Part shown: positions 1 through 6,766 of the stretch, piece after piece
Numbering within the stretch: the stretch's first letter is position 1
How the letters are laid out: the number at the start of each line of letters is the position of its first letter
DNA from: Comamonas testosteroni ATCC 11996
GTDB taxonomy: Bacteria > Pseudomonadota > Gammaproteobacteria > Burkholderiales > Burkholderiaceae_C
Length of the DNA: 64,000 nucleotides
Assembly (NCBI RefSeq): GCF_000241525.1
Contig: NZ_AHIL01000049.1
Span: 62,001-126,000, forward strand
Direction of reading: 5' to 3'
Translations under genes and position numbers: made by a program
The notes under the pieces: generated by a model
Database searches by the model: none
Told to the model about the DNA's origin: nothing
The model's input: only the letters and a program-made list of their open reading frames with translations

Positions 1-117
1 GTGGGCAATGTCGCTGCCTTCCTGCTGTCCGACCTGGCCTCCGGCGTGACCGCCGAGATCACCTATGTGGACGGCGGCTTCAGCCAGACCGCAGGCCTGT
101 CGGCCGACCAGGTCTGA
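1..117 (+). CDS. fabI: Enoyl-[acyl-carrier-protein] reductase FabI, C-terminal fragment (5' end outside window)
   Basis: The window opens inside an open frame whose last 38 codons read [20 protein letters not shown] and then YVDGGFSQT before TGA. The string [18 protein letters not shown] followed by a VDGG motif is the C-terminal signature of FabI, the NADH-dependent SDR-fold reductase that completes each cycle of type II fatty acid elongation in the cytosol. Only the end of the gene is present, so its length and start cannot be judged. A generic SDR with the same ending is the alternative, but the exact string strongly favours FabI. An intrinsic terminator follows 22 bases after the stop. 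Confidence 0.88.
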   Translation: MGNVAAFLLSDLASGVTAEITYVDGGFSQTAGLSADQV

Positions 118-139
118 GCCCCAGGCTTTTGACGACACC

Positions 140-177
140 AGCCCCGCAGGCTTCAGCAGCCGGCGGGGCTTTGTTTT
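140..177 (+). terminator. Intrinsic terminator after fabI
   Basis: AGCCCCGC at 140-147 pairs perfectly with GCGGGGCT at 163-170. A T-rich tract, TTGTTTTT, follows. It lies between the fabI stop and sodC and separates their transcription. Confidence 0.8.
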
Positions 178-289
178 TGGGGACCGCTGCCGAGATCTTG
201 GCCCTTGCCCTACAAGCGCGGCAAGGCACTGACGCTATGGTTCACAGTGTTTTCTCTATGGTTCTGACGAATATTCAAGAGGAGCTTAC

Positions 290-811
290 ATGCCATATCG
301 TTTTCTCATCCTGACCGCATCCGCTGCTGCCCTGACGGCGTGCAGCACCCCCGAGCCCCAGCCCGCCCAGGCCATCGCCAGATTGCAGGCCACTTCGGGC
401 AGCAAGGTCAGCGGCGATGTGAAATTCACCCAGAAGAGTGGCCAGCAGGTCGTGATCAATGCCGTGATTCACGGCCTCAAGCCCAATTCCGAGCACGGCT
501 TTCACATCCACGACAAGGGCGACTGCGGCGACAACGGCAATGCCGCTGCCGGCCACTTCAACCCGCTGGGCAATCCGCATGGCAAATATGACTCGACCCA
601 GCACCATATGGGCGATCTGCCAAGCCTGAAGGCCGACTCCAACGGCGTGGCCACCGCCAACGTACAGTCGGCAGACATCACCTTGCTGGCCGGCCCTGGC
701 AATGTCATAGGCCGGGCAGTGATCGTCCATGCCCAGCCCGACGACTACACCACCCAGCCCACGGGCAATGCCGGCGCGCGCATCGCCTGCGCCGTCATCA
801 GCCGCGACTGA
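290..811 (+). CDS. sodC: Superoxide dismutase [Cu-Zn], periplasmic lipoprotein form
   Basis: The 173-residue protein should dismute superoxide in the periplasm. Its N-terminus is a lipoprotein signal with lipobox LTAC (Cys18). The copper and zinc ligands of bacterial SodC are visible as FHIHDKGDCGDNGN (His72, His74), GHFNP (His89), PHGKY (His97) and a C-terminal VIVHAQPDDY (His147). Cys79 and Cys167 are placed for the conserved disulfide. Length and motif order are normal for the family. An AGGAGC ribosome site sits about 5 bases before the ATG. The gene appears to be a single unit between two terminators. Confidence 0.95.
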   Translation: MPYRFLILTASAAALTACSTPEPQPAQAIARLQATSGSKVSGDVKFTQKSGQQVVINAVIHGLKPNSEHGFHIHDKGDCGDNGNAAAGHFNPLGNPHGKYDSTQHHMGDLPSLKADSNGVATANVQSADITLLAGPGNVIGRAVIVHAQPDDYTTQPTGNAGARIACAVISRD

Positions 812-829
812 AGGCCCTGCCGCTTTGAC

Positions 830-860
830 AAAAGCCGCTGCCTGGCTGCAGCGGCTTTTT
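830..860 (+). terminator. Intrinsic terminator after sodC
   Basis: A perfect 12-bp stem AAAAGCCGCTGC / GCAGCGGCTTTT with a 6-base loop (842-847) and flanking A and T runs lies 18 bases after the sodC stop. The A and T runs on the two sides allow action in both directions. Confidence 0.9.
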
Positions 861-988
861 CATTGGAATCACCACAATCCCTATAGATAAGCCGCTGATA
901 GCTATGTTCTTTGATATGGGTTCGTACCCGCATCGACAGCACAGGCTCCGCGCTCTAGCATGAGTTGCATCTTTACCGGGAGATAGCC

Positions 989-1894
989 ATGCCTGAACCA
1001 CGGCACCGATCCCTTCGGGAATGCATTCTCTGTCTGGTCTGCGCCTGCCTCTGCATGGGCTTTGCTGCCGTGCGGGCCCAGACCACGGCCCAGCCGCCTT
1101 CGCTGATGCTGGCCCAGGTCTGGCGCAGCGGCCTGCCGCTGCAGGACTACTGGGTCAGCGAAAAACTGGACGGCGTACGCGGCTACTGGAACGGCCACCA
1201 GCTCGTCAGCCGTGGCGGGCAGCGGATCGCGACGCCAGAGTGGTTTGTTCGGGATTGGCCGGCCACCCCCATGGATGGCGAGCTCTGGGCCGGACGCGGC
1301 CGGTTTGCCCATGCCCAGTCCACCACGGCACAGGCCATCCCGGACGATCGGGCCTGGCGCCAGATGAGATTCATGGTGTTTGATCTTCCCGCAGCTCCGG
1401 GCAGCTTTGACCAGCGCCTGCCGCTGCTGCAGCGCACCGTCGGGGTCATTTCCCAGGACTGGCTGCAGATGGTGGAGCAGCGCAAGCTGGGCTCGGAAGC
1501 CGAGTTGCAGCAATGGCTGCACACGGTCGTCAAAGGCGGCGGCGAGGGCTTGATGCTGCACAAAGGCAGCGCGCCCTATCGCCCGGGCCGCAGCGACGAC
1601 CTGCTCAAGCTCAAGCCCTTCGATGATGCCGAAGCCCGGATCATAGGCTACAAAAGCGGACGCGGGCAATGGCAGGGCATGACGGGTGCGCTGCTGGTGC
1701 AGACCCCGGACGGCAAGCAGTTTTCACTGGGCTCCGGACTGACAGCGCAGATGCGCAAAACCCCGCCTGCGCTCGGCAGCTGGGTCACCTACCGCTACCA
1801 GGGCCTGCACGAAAAAAGCGGCCTGCCGCGCTTTGCCCGCTTCTTGCGCGTGCGCAGCGAGCCCGGCTTTCAGCCCGAGCCGGCAGGCCCGTGA
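989..1894 (+). CDS. Exported minimal ATP-dependent DNA ligase (LigE-like)
   Basis: The 301-residue protein carries the nucleotidyltransferase core of ATP-dependent DNA ligases. Motif I is SEKLDGVRG with the likely adenylated Lys59. Motif III-like DGELW is at 96-100, EGLMLH is motif IV, and LLKLKPFDDAEA is motif V. A compact OB-like domain ends the protein, and no DNA-binding or BRCT domain is present. The N-terminus is a basic then hydrophobic signal sequence ending near VRAQ, as in the periplasmic Lig E group of beta- and gammaproteobacteria. An upstream ATG at 965 exists, but GGGAGA at 978-983 places the start at 989. The likely role is sealing nicks in DNA outside the cytoplasm, for example during DNA uptake. 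It stands alone. Confidence 0.85.
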   Translation: MPEPRHRSLRECILCLVCACLCMGFAAVRAQTTAQPPSLMLAQVWRSGLPLQDYWVSEKLDGVRGYWNGHQLVSRGGQRIATPEWFVRDWPATPMDGELWAGRGRFAHAQSTTAQAIPDDRAWRQMRFMVFDLPAAPGSFDQRLPLLQRTVGVISQDWLQMVEQRKLGSEAELQQWLHTVVKGGGEGLMLHKGSAPYRPGRSDDLLKLKPFDDAEARIIGYKSGRGQWQGMTGALLVQTPDGKQFSLGSGLTAQMRKTPPALGSWVTYRYQGLHEKSGLPRFARFLRVRSEPGFQPEPAGP

Positions 1895-1953
1895 TTCAGG
1901 CGTCCTCGCAGACTGCCCCCCCGCCATGCGTTTGAATCCCGCGACATCAGTGG

Positions 1954-2682
1954 CTACGGCAGTTGCGCCCCCAGGTCGCGCGCGGCCTGCAATACGTTTT
2001 TGACATAGCGCTCGTCATAGCGATGCGCTGGCATGGTCAGCGTCAGGGCAGCGGCCAGCTCGCCGCTGCGGCGGAACACCGGGGCCGAGATGCCGGCGAT
2101 CTCGCTATGCCTGTCGCCCACCAGCGCTTCGTAGCCATCGGCCCGTACACGCGCATAGTGGCTGCGCTGCTTCTTCACCCAGTCGCCCAGCTCAGGATCG
2201 AAAGCGACCAGCACGCGCCCGCCAGCGCCTTTGTCCAGGGGCAGCAGATCGCCGGCACGCGCATGGTCGCGTACCGGATGCGGCGAATCCACGCGGTACA
2301 GGCACAGGCGCTCGCGCCCCTGGCGCACATGGTAGGCAGCGCTCTCGCCTGTGGCCTGAACCAGTGCGCGCAGCACCGGCATGACCAGCTTGTCCAGCGA
2401 GAAGCTCTGTTCGTAAACCGCATGCAGCCTGGCCACGGCCGAGCCCACCGCATAGCGCCCGTCATCCTGGCGCTGAACCCAGCCGCCATGCTCCAGAGAG
2501 GCCAGCAATCGCAGCACCGTGCTCTTGTAAAGGCGCGTGCGCTCGGCCAGCTCGGCCAGGCTCAGCGCGGCATCGCCATCCTGGAATGCGCCTAGCACGC
2601 TGAGGGCGCGGTCCACTGCGGCCACACCGCCAGGCGCGGCATTCTCGTCGGCTACGGATTCATTCAGGGATTTACGCGGCAT
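1954..2682 (-). CDS. IclR-family transcriptional regulator
   Basis: The 242-residue protein has an N-terminal winged helix (about residues 20-80, with AERTRLYKSTVLRLLASLEHG) and a C-terminal IclR effector domain (about 95-240, with LPLDKGAGGRVLVAF and SAPVFRRSGELAAALTLTMP). Such proteins sense small organic acids or aromatics and act as repressors or activators. The gene diverges from the HMG-CoA-lyase / CoA-transferase / Bug set, and a strong palindrome lies between them, so it probably controls that set and itself. A GGAG site precedes the ATG. The effector is unknown; a short carboxylic acid metabolised by the neighbours is the natural guess. Confidence 0.92.
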   Translation of the reverse strand: MPRKSLNESVADENAAPGGVAAVDRALSVLGAFQDGDAALSLAELAERTRLYKSTVLRLLASLEHGGWVQRQDDGRYAVGSAVARLHAVYEQSFSLDKLVMPVLRALVQATGESAAYHVRQGRERLCLYRVDSPHPVRDHARAGDLLPLDKGAGGRVLVAFDPELGDWVKKQRSHYARVRADGYEALVGDRHSEIAGISAPVFRRSGELAAALTLTMPAHRYDERYVKNVLQAARDLGAQLP

Positions 2683-2735
2683 AAAAACTCCTGCCCCTCA
2701 GCTTGACAGGGCATCAGGACGCAAGGCAATATTTC

Positions 2736-2767
2736 AATAGAAAGAATTAAGTTCTATTAGATAGAAC
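2736..2767. promoter_or_regulatory. Probable IclR-family operator in the divergent promoter
   Basis: GTTCTATTAGATAGAAC at 2751-2767 is a perfect inverted repeat of 7-bp arms around a 3-bp centre. A further half site AATAGAA at 2736-2742 pairs with TTCTATT at 2752-2758, giving three evenly arranged half sites. They lie between the start codons of the regulator and the lyase gene, which is typical for an autoregulating IclR protein controlling a divergent operon. Confidence 0.75.
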
Positions 2768-2823
2768 GACATTAAAGCATTGTGCCAGCTGCAATGCAAG
2801 TATGAAATCCAAGTGAGGCAACC

Positions 2824-3759
2824 ATGTCATTCCCCCACCGCTTCGATCTCCTGATCAGCGAAGTCGGCCCCCGCGACGGCCTGCAGTCGGTCTCGGCCAC
2901 CATGAGCACGGCCCATAAATACGCCTGGATCGACGCCCTGGTGGCTGCGGGCGTGCAGGAGATCGAGGTCGGCTCCTTTGTCTCGCCCAAGCTGCTGCCG
3001 CAGATGGCCGATGCCGCCGAGGTCGTGCGCCACGCCGTCACCCACCCCGGCGTCACCATCATGGCCCTGGTGCCCAACCTCAAGGGAGCCGAAGCCGCCA
3101 TGCGCGCCGGCGCGCACAAGATCACGCTGCCCGTATCGGCCAGCCCCGCGCACTCCATGGCCAATGTGCGCAAGACGCCTGCACAGATGGTGGAGGAAGT
3201 ACGCGCCATCGCCAGGCTTCGCGACGAGATGGCCCCTGCCGTGCATATCGAGGCCGGCATCTCCACCGCTTTCGGCTGCACCTTGCAGGGCCTGGTGCCC
3301 GAGGACGAGGTGATCGCCCTGGCTGCAGCCTGCGTGGCCGCCGGAGCCGACGAATCGGGGCTGTCGGACACCACAGGCATGGCCAACCCGGCCCAGGTCA
3401 AGCGCCTGTTCACTCGCCTGCGCAGCGAACTCGGCGACAGGGCCGGCGCCGCACATATGCACAACACCAGAGGCCTGGGTCTGGCCAACTGCCTGGCCGC
3501 CTATGAGGCAGGTGTGCGCACTTTCGACGCTTCCCAGGCCGGGCTGGGCGGCTGCCCCTATGCCCCCGGCGCTTCGGGCAATGTGGTGACCGAAGATCTG
3601 GTCTTCATGTTCGAAGCCATGGGACTGCGCACCGGCATTGATATTGAGCGATTGCTTGCAGCGCGAGAAACGCTGGCCGCCGGTCTGCCGGGAGAGGCGC
3701 TGTACGGCATGCTGCCACCCGCAGGCCTGCCCAAGGGCTTTGTGCCTCACCGTTACTGA
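2824..3759 (+). CDS. Hydroxymethylglutaryl-CoA lyase family protein
   Basis: This 311-residue TIM-barrel lyase has the start motif SEVGPRDGLQ (12-21) and the HMG-CoA lyase signature AGLGGCPYAPGASGN with the catalytic Cys244. Known members cleave 3-hydroxy-3-methylglutaryl-CoA to acetyl-CoA and acetoacetate, the last step of leucine breakdown. Close relatives cleave citramalyl-CoA or similar 3-hydroxyacyl-CoAs. GAGG lies before the ATG. The gene is first in a run with a class III CoA-transferase and a Bug binding protein, so here it may cleave a CoA ester made by that transferase from an imported acid rather than serve leucine catabolism. The family is certain and the substrate is not. Confidence 0.9.
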   Translation: MSFPHRFDLLISEVGPRDGLQSVSATMSTAHKYAWIDALVAAGVQEIEVGSFVSPKLLPQMADAAEVVRHAVTHPGVTIMALVPNLKGAEAAMRAGAHKITLPVSASPAHSMANVRKTPAQMVEEVRAIARLRDEMAPAVHIEAGISTAFGCTLQGLVPEDEVIALAAACVAAGADESGLSDTTGMANPAQVKRLFTRLRSELGDRAGAAHMHNTRGLGLANCLAAYEAGVRTFDASQAGLGGCPYAPGASGNVVTEDLVFMFEAMGLRTGIDIERLLAARETLAAGLPGEALYGMLPPAGLPKGFVPHRY

Positions 3760-3804
3760 TCACGCTTCGGCTCACCGACGAGCCGAGCACCACAAGAGAT
3801 GAAT

Positions 3805-5022
3805 ATGTACTCCTCAACCGAATCCGCCGACACCGGCGCAGCTCCCCTGCCCTATGCCGGCATCCGCGTGGTGGAATTCACCCATATGGTCATGGGCCCC
3901 AGCTGCGGCCTGATGCTGGCCGACCTGGGCGCCGAAGTCATCAAGGTCGAGCCCGTGGGCCACGGCCGCAACGGCGATGCCACGCGCAAGCTGCTGGGCT
4001 CGGGCTCGGGCTTTTTCCCGCTGTTCAACCGCAACAAGAAAAGCCTGACGCTGGATCTGCAGACCCCCGAAGGCAAGGAAGCCGCGCTGCGGCTGATCGC
4101 CACGGCCGATGTGGTGACCGAGAACTTCAAGCCCGGCACCATGACCAAGCTGGGTCTCGACTACGAAAGCCTCAAGCAGCAGTTTCCACGCCTCATCTAT
4201 GTCAGCCACAAGGGCTTTCTGCCCGGCCCCTACGAGCACCGCACGGCACTTGACGAGGTGGTGCAGATGATGGGGGGCCTGGCCTATATGACAGGCCGGC
4301 CCGGCGACCCGCTGCGCGCGGGCACCAGTGTCAACGACATCATGGGCGGCATGTTCGGCGCCATGGGAGCCATGGCAGCCCTGGCCCAGCGCGAAAAGAC
4401 CGGCAAGGGCCAGGAAGTGCAAAGCGCACTGTTCGAGAACAATGTGTTCCTGATCGCCCAGCACATGATGCAGTACGCGGTGACCGGCAAGCCCGCAGCC
4501 CCCATGCCCGCGCGCATCTCGGCCTGGGCGATCTACGACGTGTTCGAAGTCCAGGGCGGCGAGCAGATCTTTCTGGCCGTGGTCAGCGACGGCGCATGGC
4601 GCGAGTTCTGCAACGCCTTCGGCCTGGAGCAGCTGCGTGACGATCCGCGCCTTGGCAGCAACAACGACCGCGTGCAGGCCCGCAGCTGGCTGATGCCGCT
4701 GCTGCGCGAAACCATGGCCGGATACAGCGCCGCGCATATCGCCCAGGTCTTCGAGGACAAGGGCCTGCCGTTTGCGCCCATCGCCCGCCCGCACGATCTG
4801 CTCGAGGACCCGCACCTGAACGCCACCGGAGCGCTGGCCCCCATCACCTTGCCGGACGGCCGCGACAGCAAGACCGTGCTGCTGCCGCTGACCCTGGACG
4901 GCAAGCACCTGCAGGTGCGCCTCTCGCCCCCCAGACTGGGCGAGCACAGCCTGGAGATTCTGACGGCGCTGGGCTACAGCCGGGATCAGGCCCAGGCGCT
5001 GGCACAGGGCCTGCCCGACTGA
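3805..5022 (+). CDS. CaiB/BaiF family (class III) CoA-transferase
   Basis: The 405-residue protein matches formyl-CoA transferase / CaiB enzymes, which move CoA between acids. The opening VVEFTHMVMGPSCGLMLADLGAEVIKVEP (long hallmark with GADVIKVE-like end), RNKKSLTLDLQ and the active-site loop with Asp in TALDEVVQMMGG are typical. The usual start at 3799 would touch the AAGAG ribosome site at 3794-3798, whereas ATG at 3805 gives a 6-base spacing, so I prefer 3805. It lies 45 bases after the lyase and probably activates the acid that the lyase then splits. Confidence 0.9.
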   Translation: MYSSTESADTGAAPLPYAGIRVVEFTHMVMGPSCGLMLADLGAEVIKVEPVGHGRNGDATRKLLGSGSGFFPLFNRNKKSLTLDLQTPEGKEAALRLIATADVVTENFKPGTMTKLGLDYESLKQQFPRLIYVSHKGFLPGPYEHRTALDEVVQMMGGLAYMTGRPGDPLRAGTSVNDIMGGMFGAMGAMAALAQREKTGKGQEVQSALFENNVFLIAQHMMQYAVTGKPAAPMPARISAWAIYDVFEVQGGEQIFLAVVSDGAWREFCNAFGLEQLRDDPRLGSNNDRVQARSWLMPLLRETMAGYSAAHIAQVFEDKGLPFAPIARPHDLLEDPHLNATGALAPITLPDGRDSKTVLLPLTLDGKHLQVRLSPPRLGEHSLEILTALGYSRDQAQALAQGLPD

Positions 5023-5135
5023 GCGGCCCTGCGGGGCCATCGCCCCGCCCGATTTCACGCACCCCAGAACAGGACGCCCAGGCGCGCCCTGCGGGGATTC
5101 TTTACCCCAATTTCCAGATTTCAGGAGACAAAACC

Positions 5136-6143
5136 ATGCCACACAGCCCTTCTTCCCGACACCCGAGCCGCCGCCAGGCGATGGCAGCATGCACGCTGAT
5201 GGTCATGACGCTTGCCGCAGGCAATGCTGCAGCCCAGCCCGGCGAATGGCCCGCCAAGTCGATACGCATGGTCGTGCCCTTCACGCCTGGCGGCGGCACC
5301 GACACGGTGACGCGCCAGATCAGCGAGCGCATGGCGACCGCGAATCGCTGGGTCATCGTGGTGGACAACAAGCCCGGTGCGGGCGGCAATATCGGACTTG
5401 ATGCCGTCGCCAAGGCACCGGCCGACGGCTATACCTTCGGCATGGGACAGACCGCCAATCTGGCCATCAATCCATCGCTGCTGCCCAGCATGCCTTTCAA
5501 CGCCAAGACCGATCTGCTTGCCGTGGCGCTGGTGGCCTCGCAGCCCGTGGTACTGGTCGTGCCCACCGATTCACCCTGGAAATCGCTGCATGACCTGATC
5601 GCCGCAGCCAAGGCCCAGCCCGGAGCCATCAAGCAAGGCCTGGCGTCCACGGGCACCGTCGGCCATCTGGCAGGGGAAATGCTTTCCTACAAGGCCAAGA
5701 TCGATGTGCTCAACGTGCCCTACAAGGGCGCCGCGCCGGCCGTGACCGATCTGCTGGGCAAGCAGACCCACTATATGTTCGGCACGCCTCAGGCGGTCTA
5801 CCCCATGATCAAGGGCCAGCGCCTGCGCGCCCTGGCCGTGACCTCGGCCAAGCGTCTTGCCATCCTGCCCCAGGTCCCCACCGTGGCCGAGTCCGGCTTC
5901 CCCGGCTTTGAAGCCGTGGACTGGAAGCTGATCGTGGCCCCCAGAAACACGCCCGCCGCGCTGGCGCAGAAGATCAACTCCGCCGTGAACACCGGCTTGC
6001 AGGACCCTGCAGTGCTCAAGCAGTTGCAGTCCGAAGGCAGCACACCCATGGGCGGCAGCCTGCAGGATGCCCAGGCCTATTTGCAAAAGGAGCAGGCCAG
6101 CTGGGCTGCGCTGATCCGCGACGCGAAAATCACTCTGGAATAG
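5136..6143 (+). CDS. Bug (TctC-like) tripartite tricarboxylate transporter substrate-binding protein
   Basis: The 335-residue exported protein begins with a signal peptide ending near AAAQP. It then shows the Bug-family pattern WPAKSIRMVVPFTPGGGTDTVTR, NKPGAGGNIGLD and QVPTVAESGFPGFE. Bug proteins capture organic acids in the periplasm, and many in Burkholderiales have no partner TctA/TctB membrane genes nearby, as here. AGGAGA precedes the ATG. It follows the CoA-transferase by 113 bases on the same strand, so it may deliver or sense the substrate of the lyase/transferase pathway. Confidence 0.93.
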   Translation: MPHSPSSRHPSRRQAMAACTLMVMTLAAGNAAAQPGEWPAKSIRMVVPFTPGGGTDTVTRQISERMATANRWVIVVDNKPGAGGNIGLDAVAKAPADGYTFGMGQTANLAINPSLLPSMPFNAKTDLLAVALVASQPVVLVVPTDSPWKSLHDLIAAAKAQPGAIKQGLASTGTVGHLAGEMLSYKAKIDVLNVPYKGAAPAVTDLLGKQTHYMFGTPQAVYPMIKGQRLRALAVTSAKRLAILPQVPTVAESGFPGFEAVDWKLIVAPRNTPAALAQKINSAVNTGLQDPAVLKQLQSEGSTPMGGSLQDAQAYLQKEQASWAALIRDAKITLE

Positions 6144-6145
6144 AC

Positions 6146-6245
6146 ATCAAAAACAGGAGCTACTTGCGCAACAACTACCTATATTTCAGATTGTTTAATA
6201 CCTGAAAACAATATAGGTAAAGCGCAAGCAGCTACTATTTTTGAT
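6146..6245. repeat. ~100-bp imperfect palindromic repeat, likely bidirectional terminator
   Basis: The left arm from ATCAAAAACAGGAGCTACTT and the right arm ending GCAGCTACTATTTTTGAT can pair along almost their whole length (6146-6189 with 6202-6245), including CTTGCGC with GCGCAAG and ACCTATATT with AATATAGGT. It sits between the converging Bug and VanZ-like genes and covers the VanZ stop codon. A related palindrome lies at 37264-37371 between another convergent pair. Confidence 0.7.
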
Positions 6246-6678
6246 TCATGCAGCGCAGCCCCTCAATGAACAGCACAGCCAGGCTCGCGCCCGCGGCATT
6301 GGCCAGCGCATCGAGCCACTCGGCTGACCGCGTGGTGGAGAAGCCGGCCTGCAGCAGCTCGATCACGCCGCCGTAGCCGGCGCACAACAGCACCACGGCC
6401 AGTGCTTGCCCGGCTGCCCAGCGCAAGCCGATAGCATGCGCACGCGCCAGCCCCGCGCAGCAGAGCAAAACCGCCAGCACAGCATGCAAGCCGGCATGCA
6501 CCAGCTTGTCCGTGTGCTCGAAGCCACTCAGAAACGGGAACAGCCTGAGAATCAGCCCACCGCTGCTGCCCGTCTCATTGAGGCAGCCCCAGAGCATGAA
6601 CAAGGCCCAGCCCAGGCTGGCTGCCGCCAACAGCTTCCACAGAGGCATGGCGCCAGCCGGTTTCAGGAATGAATGCAT
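6235..6678 (-). CDS. VanZ-like family small membrane protein
   Basis: From ATG 6678 the protein has 147 residues and four hydrophobic segments: KLLAAASLGWALFMLWGC, the VHAGLHAVLAVLLCCAG region, ALAVVLLCAGYGGVIELLQ and ANAAGASLAVLFIEG. The HTDKLVHAGLHAVLA and GVIELLQAGFSTTRSAEWLDALANAAGA motifs match VanZ-like proteins, inner-membrane proteins of unclear function named after a teicoplanin-resistance protein. A longer frame to 6756 is rejected because it would run through the terminator of the upstream decarboxylase gene. A start at 6648 is also possible, since no good ribosome site marks either. Confidence 0.75.
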   Translation of the reverse strand: MHSFLKPAGAMPLWKLLAAASLGWALFMLWGCLNETGSSGGLILRLFPFLSGFEHTDKLVHAGLHAVLAVLLCCAGLARAHAIGLRWAAGQALAVVLLCAGYGGVIELLQAGFSTTRSAEWLDALANAAGASLAVLFIEGLRCMNQK

Positions 6679-6690
6679 AGCAGGGATATG

Positions 6691-6720
6691 AAAAAGCCCG
6701 AAGTGCAGGCACTCCGGGCT
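6691..6720 (-). terminator. Intrinsic terminator of the decarboxylase gene
   Basis: On the minus strand AGCCCGGAGTGC pairs with GCACTTCGGGCT (one G-T wobble, 2-base loop) and is followed by TTTTT. It begins 47 bases after the decarboxylase stop and separates that gene from the VanZ-like one. Confidence 0.88.
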
Positions 6721-6766
6721 GATGTGCAAAAGGCCGGGATCGCCCCGACCTTGCAAAAGCCAAGGC

